A stretch of 64,000 nucleotides of DNA, from NCBI GenBank assembly GCA_964020975.1, contig OZ026627.1, positions 29,763,465 to 29,827,464 of the forward strand, read 5' to 3'. Below, piece by piece: positions 36,349-49,680 of this stretch (positions within the stretch are counted from its first letter, which is position 1; every line of letters starts with the position of its first letter). Both the position numbers and the translations under genes were made by a program. The stretch is from Hermodice carunculata. Lineage: Eukaryota > Annelida > Polychaeta > Eunicida > Amphinomidae. The notes below the pieces were generated by a model. It saw only the letters and a list, made by a program, of their open reading frames with translations. It did not search any database and was not told where the DNA came from.

Positions 36349-36654
36349 CTTGCAAGCCATCCTATTTCCGGTTTCCATGGTAACTGAATGAGTGAACGAG
36401 GATCAGGCAGGATGAAGGATTCAGGCTCAATTGCGGGTATATCATAATACATGCACATATGTACCCCATATCCGTGCCGCTGTACGTGACCGATGACCTC
36501 CGCCGGATAAGAGACGCCCGAGAATCGGCATTCAGCGGAAAATAATTGACCAAAAAATATTTGATACCCAGTTCTTTGGCCTTTTCTTGCAGATCAATCT
36601 CCCCCATAGGCAAGGGGAGAGTTGCTTCCCGCTGTCCTCAGTGGCTGCTGCCAT
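36349..36654 (-). CDS. LGSN-like: Glutamine synthetase-like 5' exon with two apparent 1-nt shifts
   Basis: The 3' half is clear: HVQRHGYGVHMCMYYDIPAI, then SFILPDPRSLIQLPWKPEIG, ending GWLA and donor AAG|GTATGT. This is the end of the GlnA beta-grasp domain with its PD..S...lPW motif. Just upstream, in another frame, DLQEKAKELGIKYF is the expected first strand and helix. The frame changes within or near the six-A run at 36552-36557. A good start context, ATGGCAGCAGCC (MAAATEDSG) at 36654, is in a third frame; it would join if the four-G run at 36614-36617 were one base longer. The alternative start is the ATG at 36607. Both shifts look like homopolymers one base short, so assembly error is as likely as damage. 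An open frame continues upstream to about 36790, so the true 5' end is unsure. Confidence 0.75.
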
Positions 36655-38819
<2,165 letters not shown>

Positions 38820-38826
38820 AAATATA

Positions 38827-38924
<98 letters not shown>

Positions 38925-39097
38925 GTAAAGAAGAGGAGGGGAGGGGAGGGAAAGGGAGGGGGAGGGGAGGGAAAGGGAGGGGGAGGGGAGGGGAGGGAGG
39001 GTGAGAGGAGTGGAGAGGAAAGGAAAAGGGGAAAAGGAAAAGAAAAGAACAGAAAAGAAAGAAAAGAAAAGAAAAGAAAAGAAAAGAAAAGAAAAGG
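38820..39097. repeat. Composite (AT)n, G-rich and (AAAAG)n tract
   Basis: (AT)n at 38820-38921. At 38933-39002 an all-purine stretch has at least a dozen runs of three or more G separated by A (GAGGGGAGGGGAGGG type). At 39030-39097 there are AAAAG units. Confidence 0.97.
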
Positions 39098-39960
39098 TGA
39101 CCATTGTACCCTGGTTTCCCTGCAAGTAAAGTTTCTGAAAAGCTCGCGACCAGCGGTTTGTAGCGGGCCAACCTTTTGATCTGCAAACGTGTGCAAGGAC
39201 AGCCGACAAACATTGGTCAAAGGAGGCGTGGCTGGATGTATCCAAGTATACTGGTACAACCACAAAGTACGGAAAATCAGAAACTTTCCAAACAAAGATT
39301 GCTATGAATTATGGAATATAAAGGAGCTTAAAACTTTTCTACATGTAGTTCGCTAAATACATGTACCCAGCACGCCAGTACTTAGAACCGTTTTGATCCT
39401 TTTCAAAATACATACACTACATATCATTGGCCTGAAAACATGACGAACCTGTGGGTTACAGTGGCAACTACATATAAGAAAGTTTTTTCGACCATTTCCC
39501 TCTCCTGTTTTGGGTTTCAATATTGTATGTCCTCATCTCATGTGTAAAGCCCCATTAGTTCTGTGCAAGCGGCGAGACCTGTGATTGTCTTGAACCTATA
39601 CGCCTGGTGTACGAAGGTGCACAAGCCTTTCACCCAATAAACCAATGAAAAAATCATCATGTCGAATCAAAATGGAATCACTGCAATCATGTAATTTTAG
39701 GGTTATTTATCCATTACCACATCGTGAGATCTGTCAGATGTGTGTCTGATCAAGAGGCCAAAACCATGGGGTTTCCTGCACCGTTTATCAAATCAACTGG
39801 ACGCAAACCTGACCCCACCAGTTGATGTAATTAAAAGCTCCATTTGGTGTTTTTTAACGGATACCCTACAGTTTGCCAAATGGAACTGTTAGGTCAGCTG
39901 TATCTGTCAATTTGACTAAATATGCCTTAGTTGATCTGCTGTTGGTCTGTGGTGACATTG
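39098..39960. other. Unassigned intergenic sequence
   Basis: No gene or repeat family was recognised. Confidence 0.5.
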
Positions 39961-39989
39961 CAGTAGATCCCGTACCAAGGATTATATGT

Positions 39990-40610
39990 AGGCCTACCGA
40001 CTGTTCACAAAAACCTGAATTTCGCTCACAAAACCCCGAGTTCTGCTAACCAAGCCATTGGTTTATCACAAGACCCTGCGTTTCGTTAGCAAAAGTCAGG
40101 ATTTTGTTAGAAAGCCCTGGGTTTTGCTTATTTATTGAATTTTGATGTAATTTTGGACAAACTCTGGGATACATGAACTCAGGGTTCAGGCACAAAACCT
40201 CGTTTTTTTTTTCAGCAAACCCTTGTGTTAAGAGCAAGAAACCGACACTTTAAGCGCAACACTCAGAGTTATGATAACAAAACCCTCGATTGTGCCAGAA
40301 AACCTTGGGTTTTGTAACAATGTGAAATCATAGCCCAAACTCTTACTCATGGTTTTGCTGTACAAAAATCCCTGGATTTTGTATTGTACAGAACCCTAGG
40401 TCTTGTCAATTTTGATACAACAGAACAAAATCCTTTTTTGTTGTTGTTGTTGTTTTGTTTTGTTTTTGTTTATGTTTTTGGGGTTTTTTGTTTGTTTTTT
40501 GTTTCTTTTTTTGTTTGTTTGTTTGTTTGATTGCAAAACTCTAGGTTTGTGACATCAAAACTCTCTGGGTTTTGAAAAAAAATCAATATCCAGGGTTTTG
40601 TAACCAACCA
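39990..40610 (+). repeat. Degenerate array of short palindromes (AAACCC/GGGTTT)
   Basis: About 20 loosely spaced variants of CAAAACCCTGGGTTTTG, for example at 40033, 40113, 40297 and 40595, every 25-40 bp. A (TTTG)n-rich stretch (40438-40530) interrupts them. Confidence 0.7.
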
Positions 40611-41465
40611 ATCATGGCGGCTGTTACTTGGTAGGCTACTCAACTTAAAAAATAGCACTAAACTACAAGTGGTTCAATTTGTATGACCATTGACATCATT
40701 ATTGCTTACCACGTGCATAATTTAAAATTAAATGTTTGATCGCTACCACCTTCAGTCTCTGTACTCCGAACTATCATAGCCAATTCAGGAATATATTATG
40801 TGCTAGGTATTACTCAATCACGGCTAGACGACTCTGTAAGTGTCAATGCAATCTCTATACCAGGGTTTGCCATAATGAGAAAGGACCGCAATAGGAATGG
40901 ACGCGGAGTGATTTTTTTAGCTGTGACGCATTCCCAACTGATGCGGTGGTAAGGCCACAAACAGAAAAGTAGAAATCACGAACTTGTGTATGATGGTCAC
41001 TGTGATGTGTCTATGTTTACGCGCATGCGTGTGTGAAGGGGTTATTTTCATTAAGTGTGACACGGGATTTATATTTCCTGTGATTCTGAATCTGACGAAC
41101 TCTTTCATGTGATTCAGAATTGTGATCAAAATAATTTAGTGTGAAATGTGAGGGAGGCAAAATCATTCTTTTGAGTCAAACTTGATAAGACCACAAAACC
41201 AACGCCAGGAAATGGGGGAATGAAAAGACAGTTCTCTTTGGGTAAGATTTAATTCATCTTGAACTTTGAACCCTTGTCCCGTTTATCTCCGTCAAAAAAC
41301 AGTCAGGTGAGTATGCTTTCCATGCATGTTACTTTCTAACATCAGTGATGAAAGCAACGTATAATAATCCCTCTTGCCATGATGATTACGATAGGAAGTG
41401 CAGTACGTCTAAATCACTTCCATAGTGGTCTATAAGACACTTTCTTATTTTCGTCCTCTTCGCTG
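40611..41465. other. Unassigned intergenic sequence
   Basis: No gene or repeat family was recognised. Confidence 0.5.
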
Positions 41466-41469
41466 TTGA

Positions 41470-41513
41470 AGGCACACAGACGGATTTGCTTTCAATCAAA
41501 TCTTCCTTTCTAG
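41470..41513 (+). mobile_element. Helitron-like 3' end only (copy H)
   Basis: GGCACACAGACGGATTTGC, the degenerate stem (ATTTGCTTTCAATCAAAT), TCTTCCTTTCTAG, then T. No body is attached. Confidence 0.6.
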
Positions 41514-41640
41514 TTCCACGTTGCCTTCACTGTCGTGATGTGTAGTCCTTTAACTTTGTGGTCATGCATAATGTCAAGTAAAAAATCTTCTTCTGTCCAA
41601 ATGTATCCTGAGAGAAAAATTGCCAGGCTCAGCTTGAAAA

Positions 41641-41747
<107 letters not shown>

Positions 41748-42116
41748 ATCGGTGAACAGAAACCTACCCCTATATTGAATTAGCAACATGAGACCCTGGA
41801 AAATACTCACTTTTTACAGATTCTTACTCATTTGGTTAAAACTTAAAATATGCACTGACCTTTCTCCATCTTGGGAGAATATCTCCTTCCATCTCATCTT
41901 CCAGTCTCCAAACTGGATGGACATGACATGACAGGCAATAAGGAGGCGCAAAACTGATTAGTACTCAATATTTGTTTTTAACTGAGAGGACTTGCGTGAT
42001 GAAAGTGAAATCCGCATTCAATTCCCACACTCTTCGGAAAACTTACCTTGGACATTGGTGTAGCAGACTACCCCGCCTACAATGGCGAAATGTACTTTTT
42101 CTTCAGTGGACGTATT

Positions 42117-43432
42117 TATGTCTGTGTGCCAACACAGACATACTATTTTCCCAGAAATTCTTTCTTTCTTTCTTTCTTTCTTTTTTCTTTCTTCTTTCTT
42201 ACTAGCAAATTTGTCTCTCTTTTTTCTCAGAGACTACGAGAGATAGAAACTCCAAACCTGGTACAATTATACTTCCATAGAAGAAGTCTTGCCTTTTTTA
42301 TGAGGGGTCATGCATTTTAAAATTATGTAAATGAAGGCTAATTAAAATTTTAAATCTTCAATATCTTATATAATATAGTAGATGTAGTTCCGAGTGTAAA
42401 GGAGTTCGATCATAGCAAGCAAAGGTCATCTCAAATCTCTAGGTCATGTCAAGGTCAAAGGTCACTTCGAGGTCAAAGGTCAATTTTAGGTCAAAATGTC
42501 ATTTTAAAGGTCAAAATTCACTTCAGGTAGAGGGTATCTCAAGATCAAAGGCCTAAAGGTCGAAGGTCAGTTTCTTTGGACTTTTGAAATTTTCATCCAG
42601 CCATAACTCGGTCAATGTTTATCCAATTAAGATCACGTTGGGCTCACATTATAGCTAATGGAACACTGCACACTTTTGTAATATACATGTAACCTCTAAA
42701 GGCCAAAGTTCAAGACCTTTAGGACTTATAAATTTTCAGCAAGCCAGAACTCGTTCAATTTGGATCCAATCTGGACTATGTTGGGCTCAAATTGTAGCTA
42801 CCGTAACACTCTAAATCATTGTAATTTACATATGATATCTAAATGTCAAAGGTCAAAGTTATTTGGACTCTTTAAATTTTTAGCTAGCCATAACTCGATC
42901 AATTTTTGTCCTTTTTTATCATGTTGGGCTGAAATCGTAGCTGTTGTAACACTGCATATTTTGGTAATCTACATGTGAGCTCTAAAGGTCAAAGATCAAG
43001 GTCATTTGTAACTTTGAAGTTCCCATCTAGCCATAACTCGGTCAATTATTATCTATATTACAATCATATTTGGCTCAAATTATAGCCATTGGAACACTGT
43101 CAACTTTTGTTATTTATATGTAACCTCTAAAGGTCAAAGTTCAAGGTCATTTGGCCCCTTGAAAGTTTCATCTAGCCATAACTTGGTCAATTTTCATCTG
43201 ATTTGGTTCATGATGGGCTTAAATTTTGTAGGTATTGAACACTGTACTTTTTTGTTATTTGCATGTGACGTCATAAGGTTAAAGGTGAAGGTCATTTGGA
43301 CTTTAAAATTTTCATCCAGCCATAGGCTTAATGGAGTGTAAAGTACCAAAGGATGAAAGTTGTAGCATTTAATATTTACGACTTGTGAAGGCACCCAGGC
43401 AGATGTGCTTTGAAGGAAATCTTCTTTTCTAG
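42117..43432 (+). mobile_element. Helitron-like non-autonomous element, full length (copy A)
   Basis: Ends: a 5' hairpin TATGTCTGTGTGCC...GACATA (42117-42142) followed by a (CTTT)n tract, and a 3' degenerate stem at 43404-43421 followed by TTCTTTTCTAG and then T (CTAG 43429-43432). Body: ACTCCAAACCTGGTACAATT, then an AGGTCA-dense segment (42420-42570), then about five tandem units of 142-145 bp anchored on CCATAACTCGGTCAAT at 42602, 42745, 42889, 43031 and 43176. There is no protein-coding capacity. A 3' hairpin followed by CTRR with T downstream is the Helitron signature; the inner tandem repeat resembles bivalve Helitron-borne satellites. Confidence 0.72.
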
Positions 43433-44110
43433 TTTTAATTCAACTTTGCTCCCTCAAATGTATTTCTAGCTAATATTAGTACTTTACTGCCAAACTCTTT
43501 GTGTATTTCCAGTTTGAAACTTGCTCGAATTTACTAAAATACTTCAATAAACTTTTCTTGGAGGATTTTTCATACAAGTTGTCAATCACTCTCCGCGACT
43601 GTTTGTTTCGATGGTACATTCAAAACAGTCGCAGTCTGCAAGGTCAGCCCTGTTAAAAAAAAAAAAATAAAAAAATAGACTGACATCCTGACCTATTTTT
43701 TGCCGTGTATGCGACATCAGAGCCATGGCAGACTCGGGAGTCCTGAGTTAAAGCCGATGTGGTCATGCGCTAAATTTCACCTTTTTTTCCCCCCGTGGTT
43801 TTAAAAAAAGTAGGTCTATGTGTGTGTACCAGGCGAGCGCCGCAGGCTCGCAGCCCTTCCTTAGGGGTCTGATGGGAGCATGAACCAGGGGAAAACTTTG
43901 AATTCACAATGCATATGAGTACATTTCCCTGCAATCTGAGCAACATTTTCAATGTTTTTAATTGACATGATCATTTTCTTATATAAAAAGTTGGTTGAAG
44001 TCTACTGACTGAGTCAATTGGCTTTTGTTTCCTGTCACTCGGATTTTACAGTGTGGCAAAACAGATGTTTGTGTCGTTAAGATCTGCGACATAGCGACAG
44101 TGAGGGGCCC
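43433..44110. other. Unassigned sequence
   Basis: An A-rich tract at 43651-43673 and unrecognised DNA leading to the BEL/Pao fossil. Confidence 0.5.
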
Positions 44111-44125
44111 TGCAGAAGTGCTGAA

Positions 44126-47100
44126 TTGAAGAAACTGGCCAGTGAAATGACCAGTAACGTTGCGCCCTCTGCTGGCGCATCATTACATTCCACCAAAAAA
44201 AATCATTGCAACATTAAACTGAAAAAGGTAAAATTTCAGAAGTTTGGTGGCAATGTAAGCTCTTATCCTAGATTCAAATCAGAGTTTTTGAAGTACTTTG
44301 CACCGCAATATGGCAGTGAAATACAACAACTGACGCTGGAACGAGTAGCAGAACTGGTCAGAAGTTGCAAAGGCGATCTTAATGATCATTTCCGTGTGCC
44401 TGATGCCAAAGTTGGCGACCCAAGTAAAATATCAGATGCCATGCTTAACGAAATTTGCTCCTTGCGACCAATCAAGGAAGAAAAAGATCGAAAGTTGATT
44501 ATATTTCTATAACTGATAGAACCAGGCTACTAAGATCTTAAAAGAAAAGACTTAGAAGCCGACGTGCCAAATAAAAGTTTTTGCAGCCTAATTGAGCAAC
44601 GTCTTCCTGTTGATCTATGGTGTCTTTGGGGTCGCTTCGTGATTTAAAAACAGATCTCGTGTAATGGCAAATTCGAAAGTTTTCGGCGTAATGAAGCACG
44701 TGCACCGGAGAATAGCAGGGATACCTATCGGTGCTTCCAGGAACCACACAAAACAGGGTTTACTTTTCGAATAAAAAGCAAGGAAAAAACGCCAAAGGAT
44801 GCAGCAAAAGTACCAAACAATGATGGAAATCAGAACTGGTTGCCGATGGAACCACGGTGGAGAAAGTTTCCATTCGAAGAGATATGAAAAAACGCTGTTA
44901 TTGGCATTCACCAGACGGTCACGCTCTCAACGACTGTGAACGTACCAAACGGCAACTGCTGAGGACAACCTTCAATTTATGAAACATTTGAAACTATGTT
45001 CACGATGTCTACGTCCAAACCATGTTCCAAAGAATTTTAATTTTAATTTAAACGTATTTGTTTATACTGGATTGCCCAATAGTACATAATATGATGACTA
45101 ATTGAGGGGGTTCTCCAGATACGGAGACGCACAATATATATATACAAAACACACAAAACGATACAATATAAAAGAAAAAGACTATGCACTTGAACAAAAG
45201 ATGCTATGTACATTGATAAATTAAAGAGATCACAAATTGAAAATGAATATGTACATGTGTACATTATATATTGTCTACACTCTAAAACGCGAATCTTGCC
45301 ATGCTCCCGTAGGTGCACGCTACGGGAGGCGACTGAAGGCGAGGGTGAACTGCAGCGCTACTGATGTGCGTGGCTACAATGGTTTCAAACCACATTATAC
45401 TAACCTGTATGATTTCCATGTCAAATTCAATGTCTGTGGAGCCAAAGACATAAACTATATATATTCCAACTCTGCTGGAAAAACAAAAACCAAAAAAAAA
45501 AAAAACAAAACAAAAACAATTCGGCGTTGTTACCGATTGTAACCGCTAGTGTGAAGATAGGAGAATGCCCAAGAATGAACATTCTTTCTGAATGACAGTG
45601 GTTCAACAGTGACATGACTAAGTAAATAAAGTTGTGCAGAAACATTTGGTTTGAATCATATCGGATCTTCGCGGTTGTCACTGGAGAAAACAGGAGGCGA
45701 GATGGAAGAAATAGATTCGCTATGAGGTACCACAGTGACTGTACAATCAAAATTGTCACCCAGTTGTGAAGGTGAAAGCATATAGCATACCCGAGTTGTC
45801 ATCAGATGTTTGATGATGTTGACTTGAGTGAGGCAGCACCCTTATTCAAGTTACCCCTGGGAGATATTCATAGATAGCCTGACAATCTACACATGCTGAT
45901 TGGAGCTGATAATGCCAGTACCCATCCAATCACGCAAGAGGGGCACAATAGTTAGAATTTAGGTCGTTGTGAATTTGGATACGTGTTGTGGGCAACACAT
46001 CCCTCTGTTGCGAATGCAAATCATGATCATGTACACTGCTGGATCAATAGCCGCAGTTGCCACGAAAGAGACACCTGAAATGCATCAAAATGAGTTCCCA
46101 CAGGTAGCAGATCTCGTTAAAAATCAAAGTGGGTCGATGGCGTAATTACGTAATTCACAAAAGCCAATCTGATTTGCGATGCTGATCATGTTCTGAAGTA
46201 AGGCAATTTTGAGATCAAACAGAGGATAATTGGCGGAGATACATGCGAGGAATTTTCGCTACGTGAAGAAGAAGAGAGTGCTCTTTGTGAATAGCGGAAT
46301 CCCGTGGATAATACTCTTGGCTTTCAACTGCATCTGAACTTTTCAAAACGCGTCAAAAGGGTTCACACTGAACCCGATCTCGAACCAGGTGATATAAGTC
46401 AGGATAAACCATCATACTTCACACCACTTATGATATTGTCCCAAATCAATTGAATTTATGATCAGTATGGTCTGTTGATTCAATTCATCATTTGTGCCAA
46501 AATTCTGATGACACGTTTGTGGACAAGAAATACAAATGCAAGTGAAACATCAGCATCGAGTAACTCAAAATGGGACCGGCCGATTCTCGAGGACCTAAAC
46601 AAAGCATGGCACCATTTTTTTCAGAAATGTTTGATTTGGTAGATTTAAATATCCACGTTGTGTCAAACCATCTGGGGCAACCGGTGATCCATAGTTAATC
46701 ATATATTCAGATTCGTCGATGGAAGCGTTTGATTGTTGTGCATATGCTGCCTGGAAAACCCCCCACTTGTGAAATTGACTGCTGCCTCATGATGGCTAAG
46801 TCTCGTGTCTTCCGAATTGAATCTGGTGATGCACTGACAATAGTGCGAGGTGAATTTCAAGGAGCCTTGTTGAGCAAACGATTGCCTGCGTTCATCATCA
46901 ATGACTCTCGTGTTCGGTTTGAACGCGTCATATTTATCCTTGACAGCGAGATATTGCGAGCTATGTTTCGTGTCAGATACATGATTTTACAATTTTTGTC
47001 GCCAAGCGCGTAGGCGAAATTCACGATTACACAACCGCTGACCAATGGTCTTGGATCTCAGGTGATTTAAATTGCAGACTAGATCACCCGCGGAAAACAA

Positions 47101-47560
47101 AGTTATGATTGATAAAAAGACAGCACATGGCAAAGAGGCCCAGATTTCCTCCACACTGAATTTGAGGATTGGTTTGTCCATCAAAGCTGTGGCACAAACT
47201 GCCCGAAACTAGACGCAAAGGACTGCAGGCTCTGAGTCATGAAGCACCAGTACTAAATACAAGGCAATTTAGTCCCAAATCTATCAGAGACAATTGCAGA
47301 AAAGATTCGCATCAAAAATTTTAATGACTATGACAAGCTGATCGGTAAATCAGTTCGTTTTCTGACTCCACTGGACTGGGATCCCAAATCTGTTGAATTA
47401 AATTCAATGGGACTCATTCATGTTGTTACAAGTGCAAAGCATAAAGATGCCATAAGAATTCTGGGTAAAAGATGCTCAATCACAGTTTGACGCAGAGTCA
47501 ATCTATCTGGAGGATCTATGGATTGACATGCACTTAACTAAGACTAAGCCTTCCACCATT
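44126..47560 (+). mobile_element. Fossil BEL/Pao LTR retrotransposon, internal region
   Basis: Parts seen in order. A Gag-like domain (44126-44512) has KFQKFGGNVSSYPRFKSEF and NEICSLRP motifs typical of Pao Gag. A zinc-knuckle-like region lies near 44890-44950, a retropepsin-like region (LIGADNA) near 45880-45960, reverse transcriptase thumb-type sequence near 46330-46560, and an RNase H-like region near 46730-47090 (VRGEFQGALLSKRLPAFI, ISGDLN). It is broken, with well over ten interruptions by eye, so it is an old copy. No LTR pair or target duplication was recognised. An unrelated segment (45030-45560) appears inserted into it, and a LINE follows directly downstream. Confidence 0.8.
45030..45140 (-). 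mobile_element. Possible LINE 3' tail inserted in the BEL/Pao fossil
   Basis: On the minus strand the sequence ends AACAAATACGTTTAAATTAA with short AAATTA-type tandem units. It is preceded by GGAGAACCCCCTCAATTAG. The style is that of a CR1/L2-like 3' end. The upstream extent, perhaps to about 45300, is unclear. Confidence 0.3.
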
Positions 47561-47618
47561 GGGACTTGACACAGACACCCCCCCCCCCCCAAAAAAATAG
47601 CTTGATTTCCCAGTCAAG

Positions 47619-49500
47619 TTGGAACATGTCTTATTTCAAATAAAGGAAGACCCTGGAATGATGCTGCTAGGTCATTTAAACACTTGTTCGCTCAAAGATA
47701 ATTCTCCTCCAGGCAAGTATTGGAAACAGACTCTAAAACAACACCTATTTAATCAGCTTATAGATGTGCCAACACAAGTCACTGATACTACCAGCACCTG
47801 TCTGGATCAAAGACATGCCAATAACAATGAGAAAATATCCAGTCTAGTATCATACCTATAGGTCTCAGTGACCATAGGATGATCTCCTGCACCAGAAAAG
47901 TAATCAAAGGAGATTTTAACGAACATAACTGTATAAAAATTAGATCATTAAAGCAAAACTCAGCTAATAAACTGAACAATATCTTGGCTTGCACTGAATG
48001 GTCCAACTTTTCACCAGCACAGATGTTGACAAACCATGGTCAACTTGTAAAGGGTACTTGACCAGGTTGCTCTAGTTAGGGAAATCGGAATAAAATATTG
48101 CACTGAGCCCTGGATCAATAGTGATACCCTAGAAGGTATTTCGACTCGTGGCTGTCTGTTGTTAATGCATAAAGAATCATCAGTGAAAGATCTAAATCTG
48201 TGCAAATCATAGTGTAAAGTCCGAAACCAGGTACAGAGAGACATAGAATGGCCAATGCAGCTTACATTACTGACAAAATTGAGGAAAACAAAAACAACCC
48301 TAAAGATATTTCGGAAACGAGATATTTGGACTATTCCAATAAACCCCTTAATGACACCAACATCACCCTCGAGGTCGCGGACCAACTGTTGTTTGAGTCT
48401 GAAAGAGTAAGCATTCATTTCAATTCCTTTTGCACAAAAATAGCTAAGCTACTAGTTTAAAACCTGCCAACTCCCTTTGTCTGGAATCTACAACACTATA
48501 TTGGAAAATGTTAGACATTTTTACCGACATAAAGGTGTCCACGAAAATGTTTTCAGACTTCAGCATGTTTCATAAGCTTTCATTCGCAAAGAATTACAAT
48601 TTTTTTTTAATATCAACAAAAGTACTGGTTTAGACCTTATTTTTACATTGAAGGATGGTTTTACATACTTGCGTCATCCTGTAACTCACATAGTCAAACT
48701 ATCCCTTTCTACACCTCATGAACTTTAAAAGGCGAGGGTGAAACCATTATTCAAGAAAAACTCCAGATTAGAGAATGGCAACTATAGGCCCATTGCAATC
48801 TTAAGTGTGGTATCTAAGATTCTGGACAGATCAGTGCATGATCAACCAATTCAATATCTGAGGGAGAATAATCTCTTGTGTGAATTCCAACCAGGTTTTA
48901 GAGCCTTGTATTCTACTGGCACATGCATGATTCACTTCACTGGCTACATAAAGAAACAATTATCTAATGGTCTATATACTTGTATAGTACTCATAGATGC
49001 ACAAAAGGCATTTGGTACAGTAGACCATCACATTCTGTGCAAGAAGCTTAGATCTATGGGTATAGGCTCCATCCAACGATTCGAATCATATTGAAACATC
49101 AGGAAACAAGTCAGTGTTAACAACGCCACCTCAGAGCCCAAGAATGGTACCTGCATAGTCCAGTCGAGGGAGCATCCTTTGGCCGCTGCTGTGTTTATGC
49201 TATGTAAACAGTCTTTCTATCAGTGTATCCTACAAAGTCCTGCTTTACGCAGACGATTCTGTATTGATAGTGTCAGAAAAAGATCAAAATGAAATTTCTT
49301 CAATCGTATGAACAGAATTACAAAACCTGATGAGTGACTGGTTGATAACCATCTCTCCATGCCCCTGCGGAAACAGAGCGCATTTTCTTTGGTTCCGAGA
49401 GGTTAAATGGGATTACTGATTTCAAAGTAAAATATTACGATCATGAAATCTCGTCCCAGCCAACTGTAGTCACCTGTATAATCCTCATGCAGGAACATAT
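47619..49500 (+). mobile_element. LINE (CR1-like), decayed, endonuclease C-part to reverse transcriptase
   Basis: Endonuclease end: LLGHLNTCSLKDN (from GDLN), QLIDVPTQVTDTTSTCLD, then GLSDHRMISC (SDH motif kept) at about 47867-47896. RT: frame 48738-49094 has NGNYRPIAILSVVSKILDR, FQPGFRALYSTGTCMIHF and VLIDAQKAFGTVDH. Motif C LLYADDSVLIVS is near 49240 in another frame. SERLNGITDF- and VKYYDHEISS-like sequence continues to about 49480. Several frameshifts and stops separate the parts. The 3' UTR was not recognised. It is related to, but distinct from, the 12.4-kb LINE. Confidence 0.82.
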
Positions 49501-49558
49501 TTGAATGAGAAGTGGCCTCTAATTCGCTGATCCCCGATTAACGAGCTCTTTGTTACTG

Positions 49559-49579
49559 CGTGTGTGTGTGTGTGTGTGT

Positions 49580-49650
<71 letters not shown>
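49559..49650. repeat. (GT)n(AGAG)n microsatellite
   Basis: Eleven GT units followed by about 34 AG units. Confidence 0.97.
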
Positions 49651-49651
<1 letters not shown>

Positions 49652-49680
49652 CCTTCAATTGGCTTCACATGGCGTATGAC

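Larger units (their letters stand above)
1248..36654 (-). other. LGSN-like: Gene span: type I glutamine synthetase-like (lengsin family) gene, 3' end missing
   Basis: Minimum span of one split gene read right to left. Recognised exons are 36349-36654, 25274-25557, 17856-17957, 6404-6470 and 1248-1425. In order they give the N-terminal beta-grasp part, the PDP..LPW segment, the DG...LG linker, the Glu-rich metal-ligand segment, the ATFMPKP-like segment, and the HxHxSLW to NSYKR segment of the GlnA fold. Phases match at the three junctions that can be tested (36349/25557, 17856/6470, 6404/1425). One short exon between 25274 and 17957 is not identified. The C-terminal part with the NRs..R and NPYL motifs is not seen in the first 1.2 kb and probably lies off the left edge. 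GlnA-fold proteins ligate ammonia to glutamate or, as in vertebrate lens lengsin, have lost catalysis; which applies here is not settled. Confidence 0.85.

Noticed and set aside
39990-40610. Interstitial telomere repeats
   Set aside because: The motif is a palindromic AAACCCTGGGTTT, not tandem TTAGGG or TTTAGGG.
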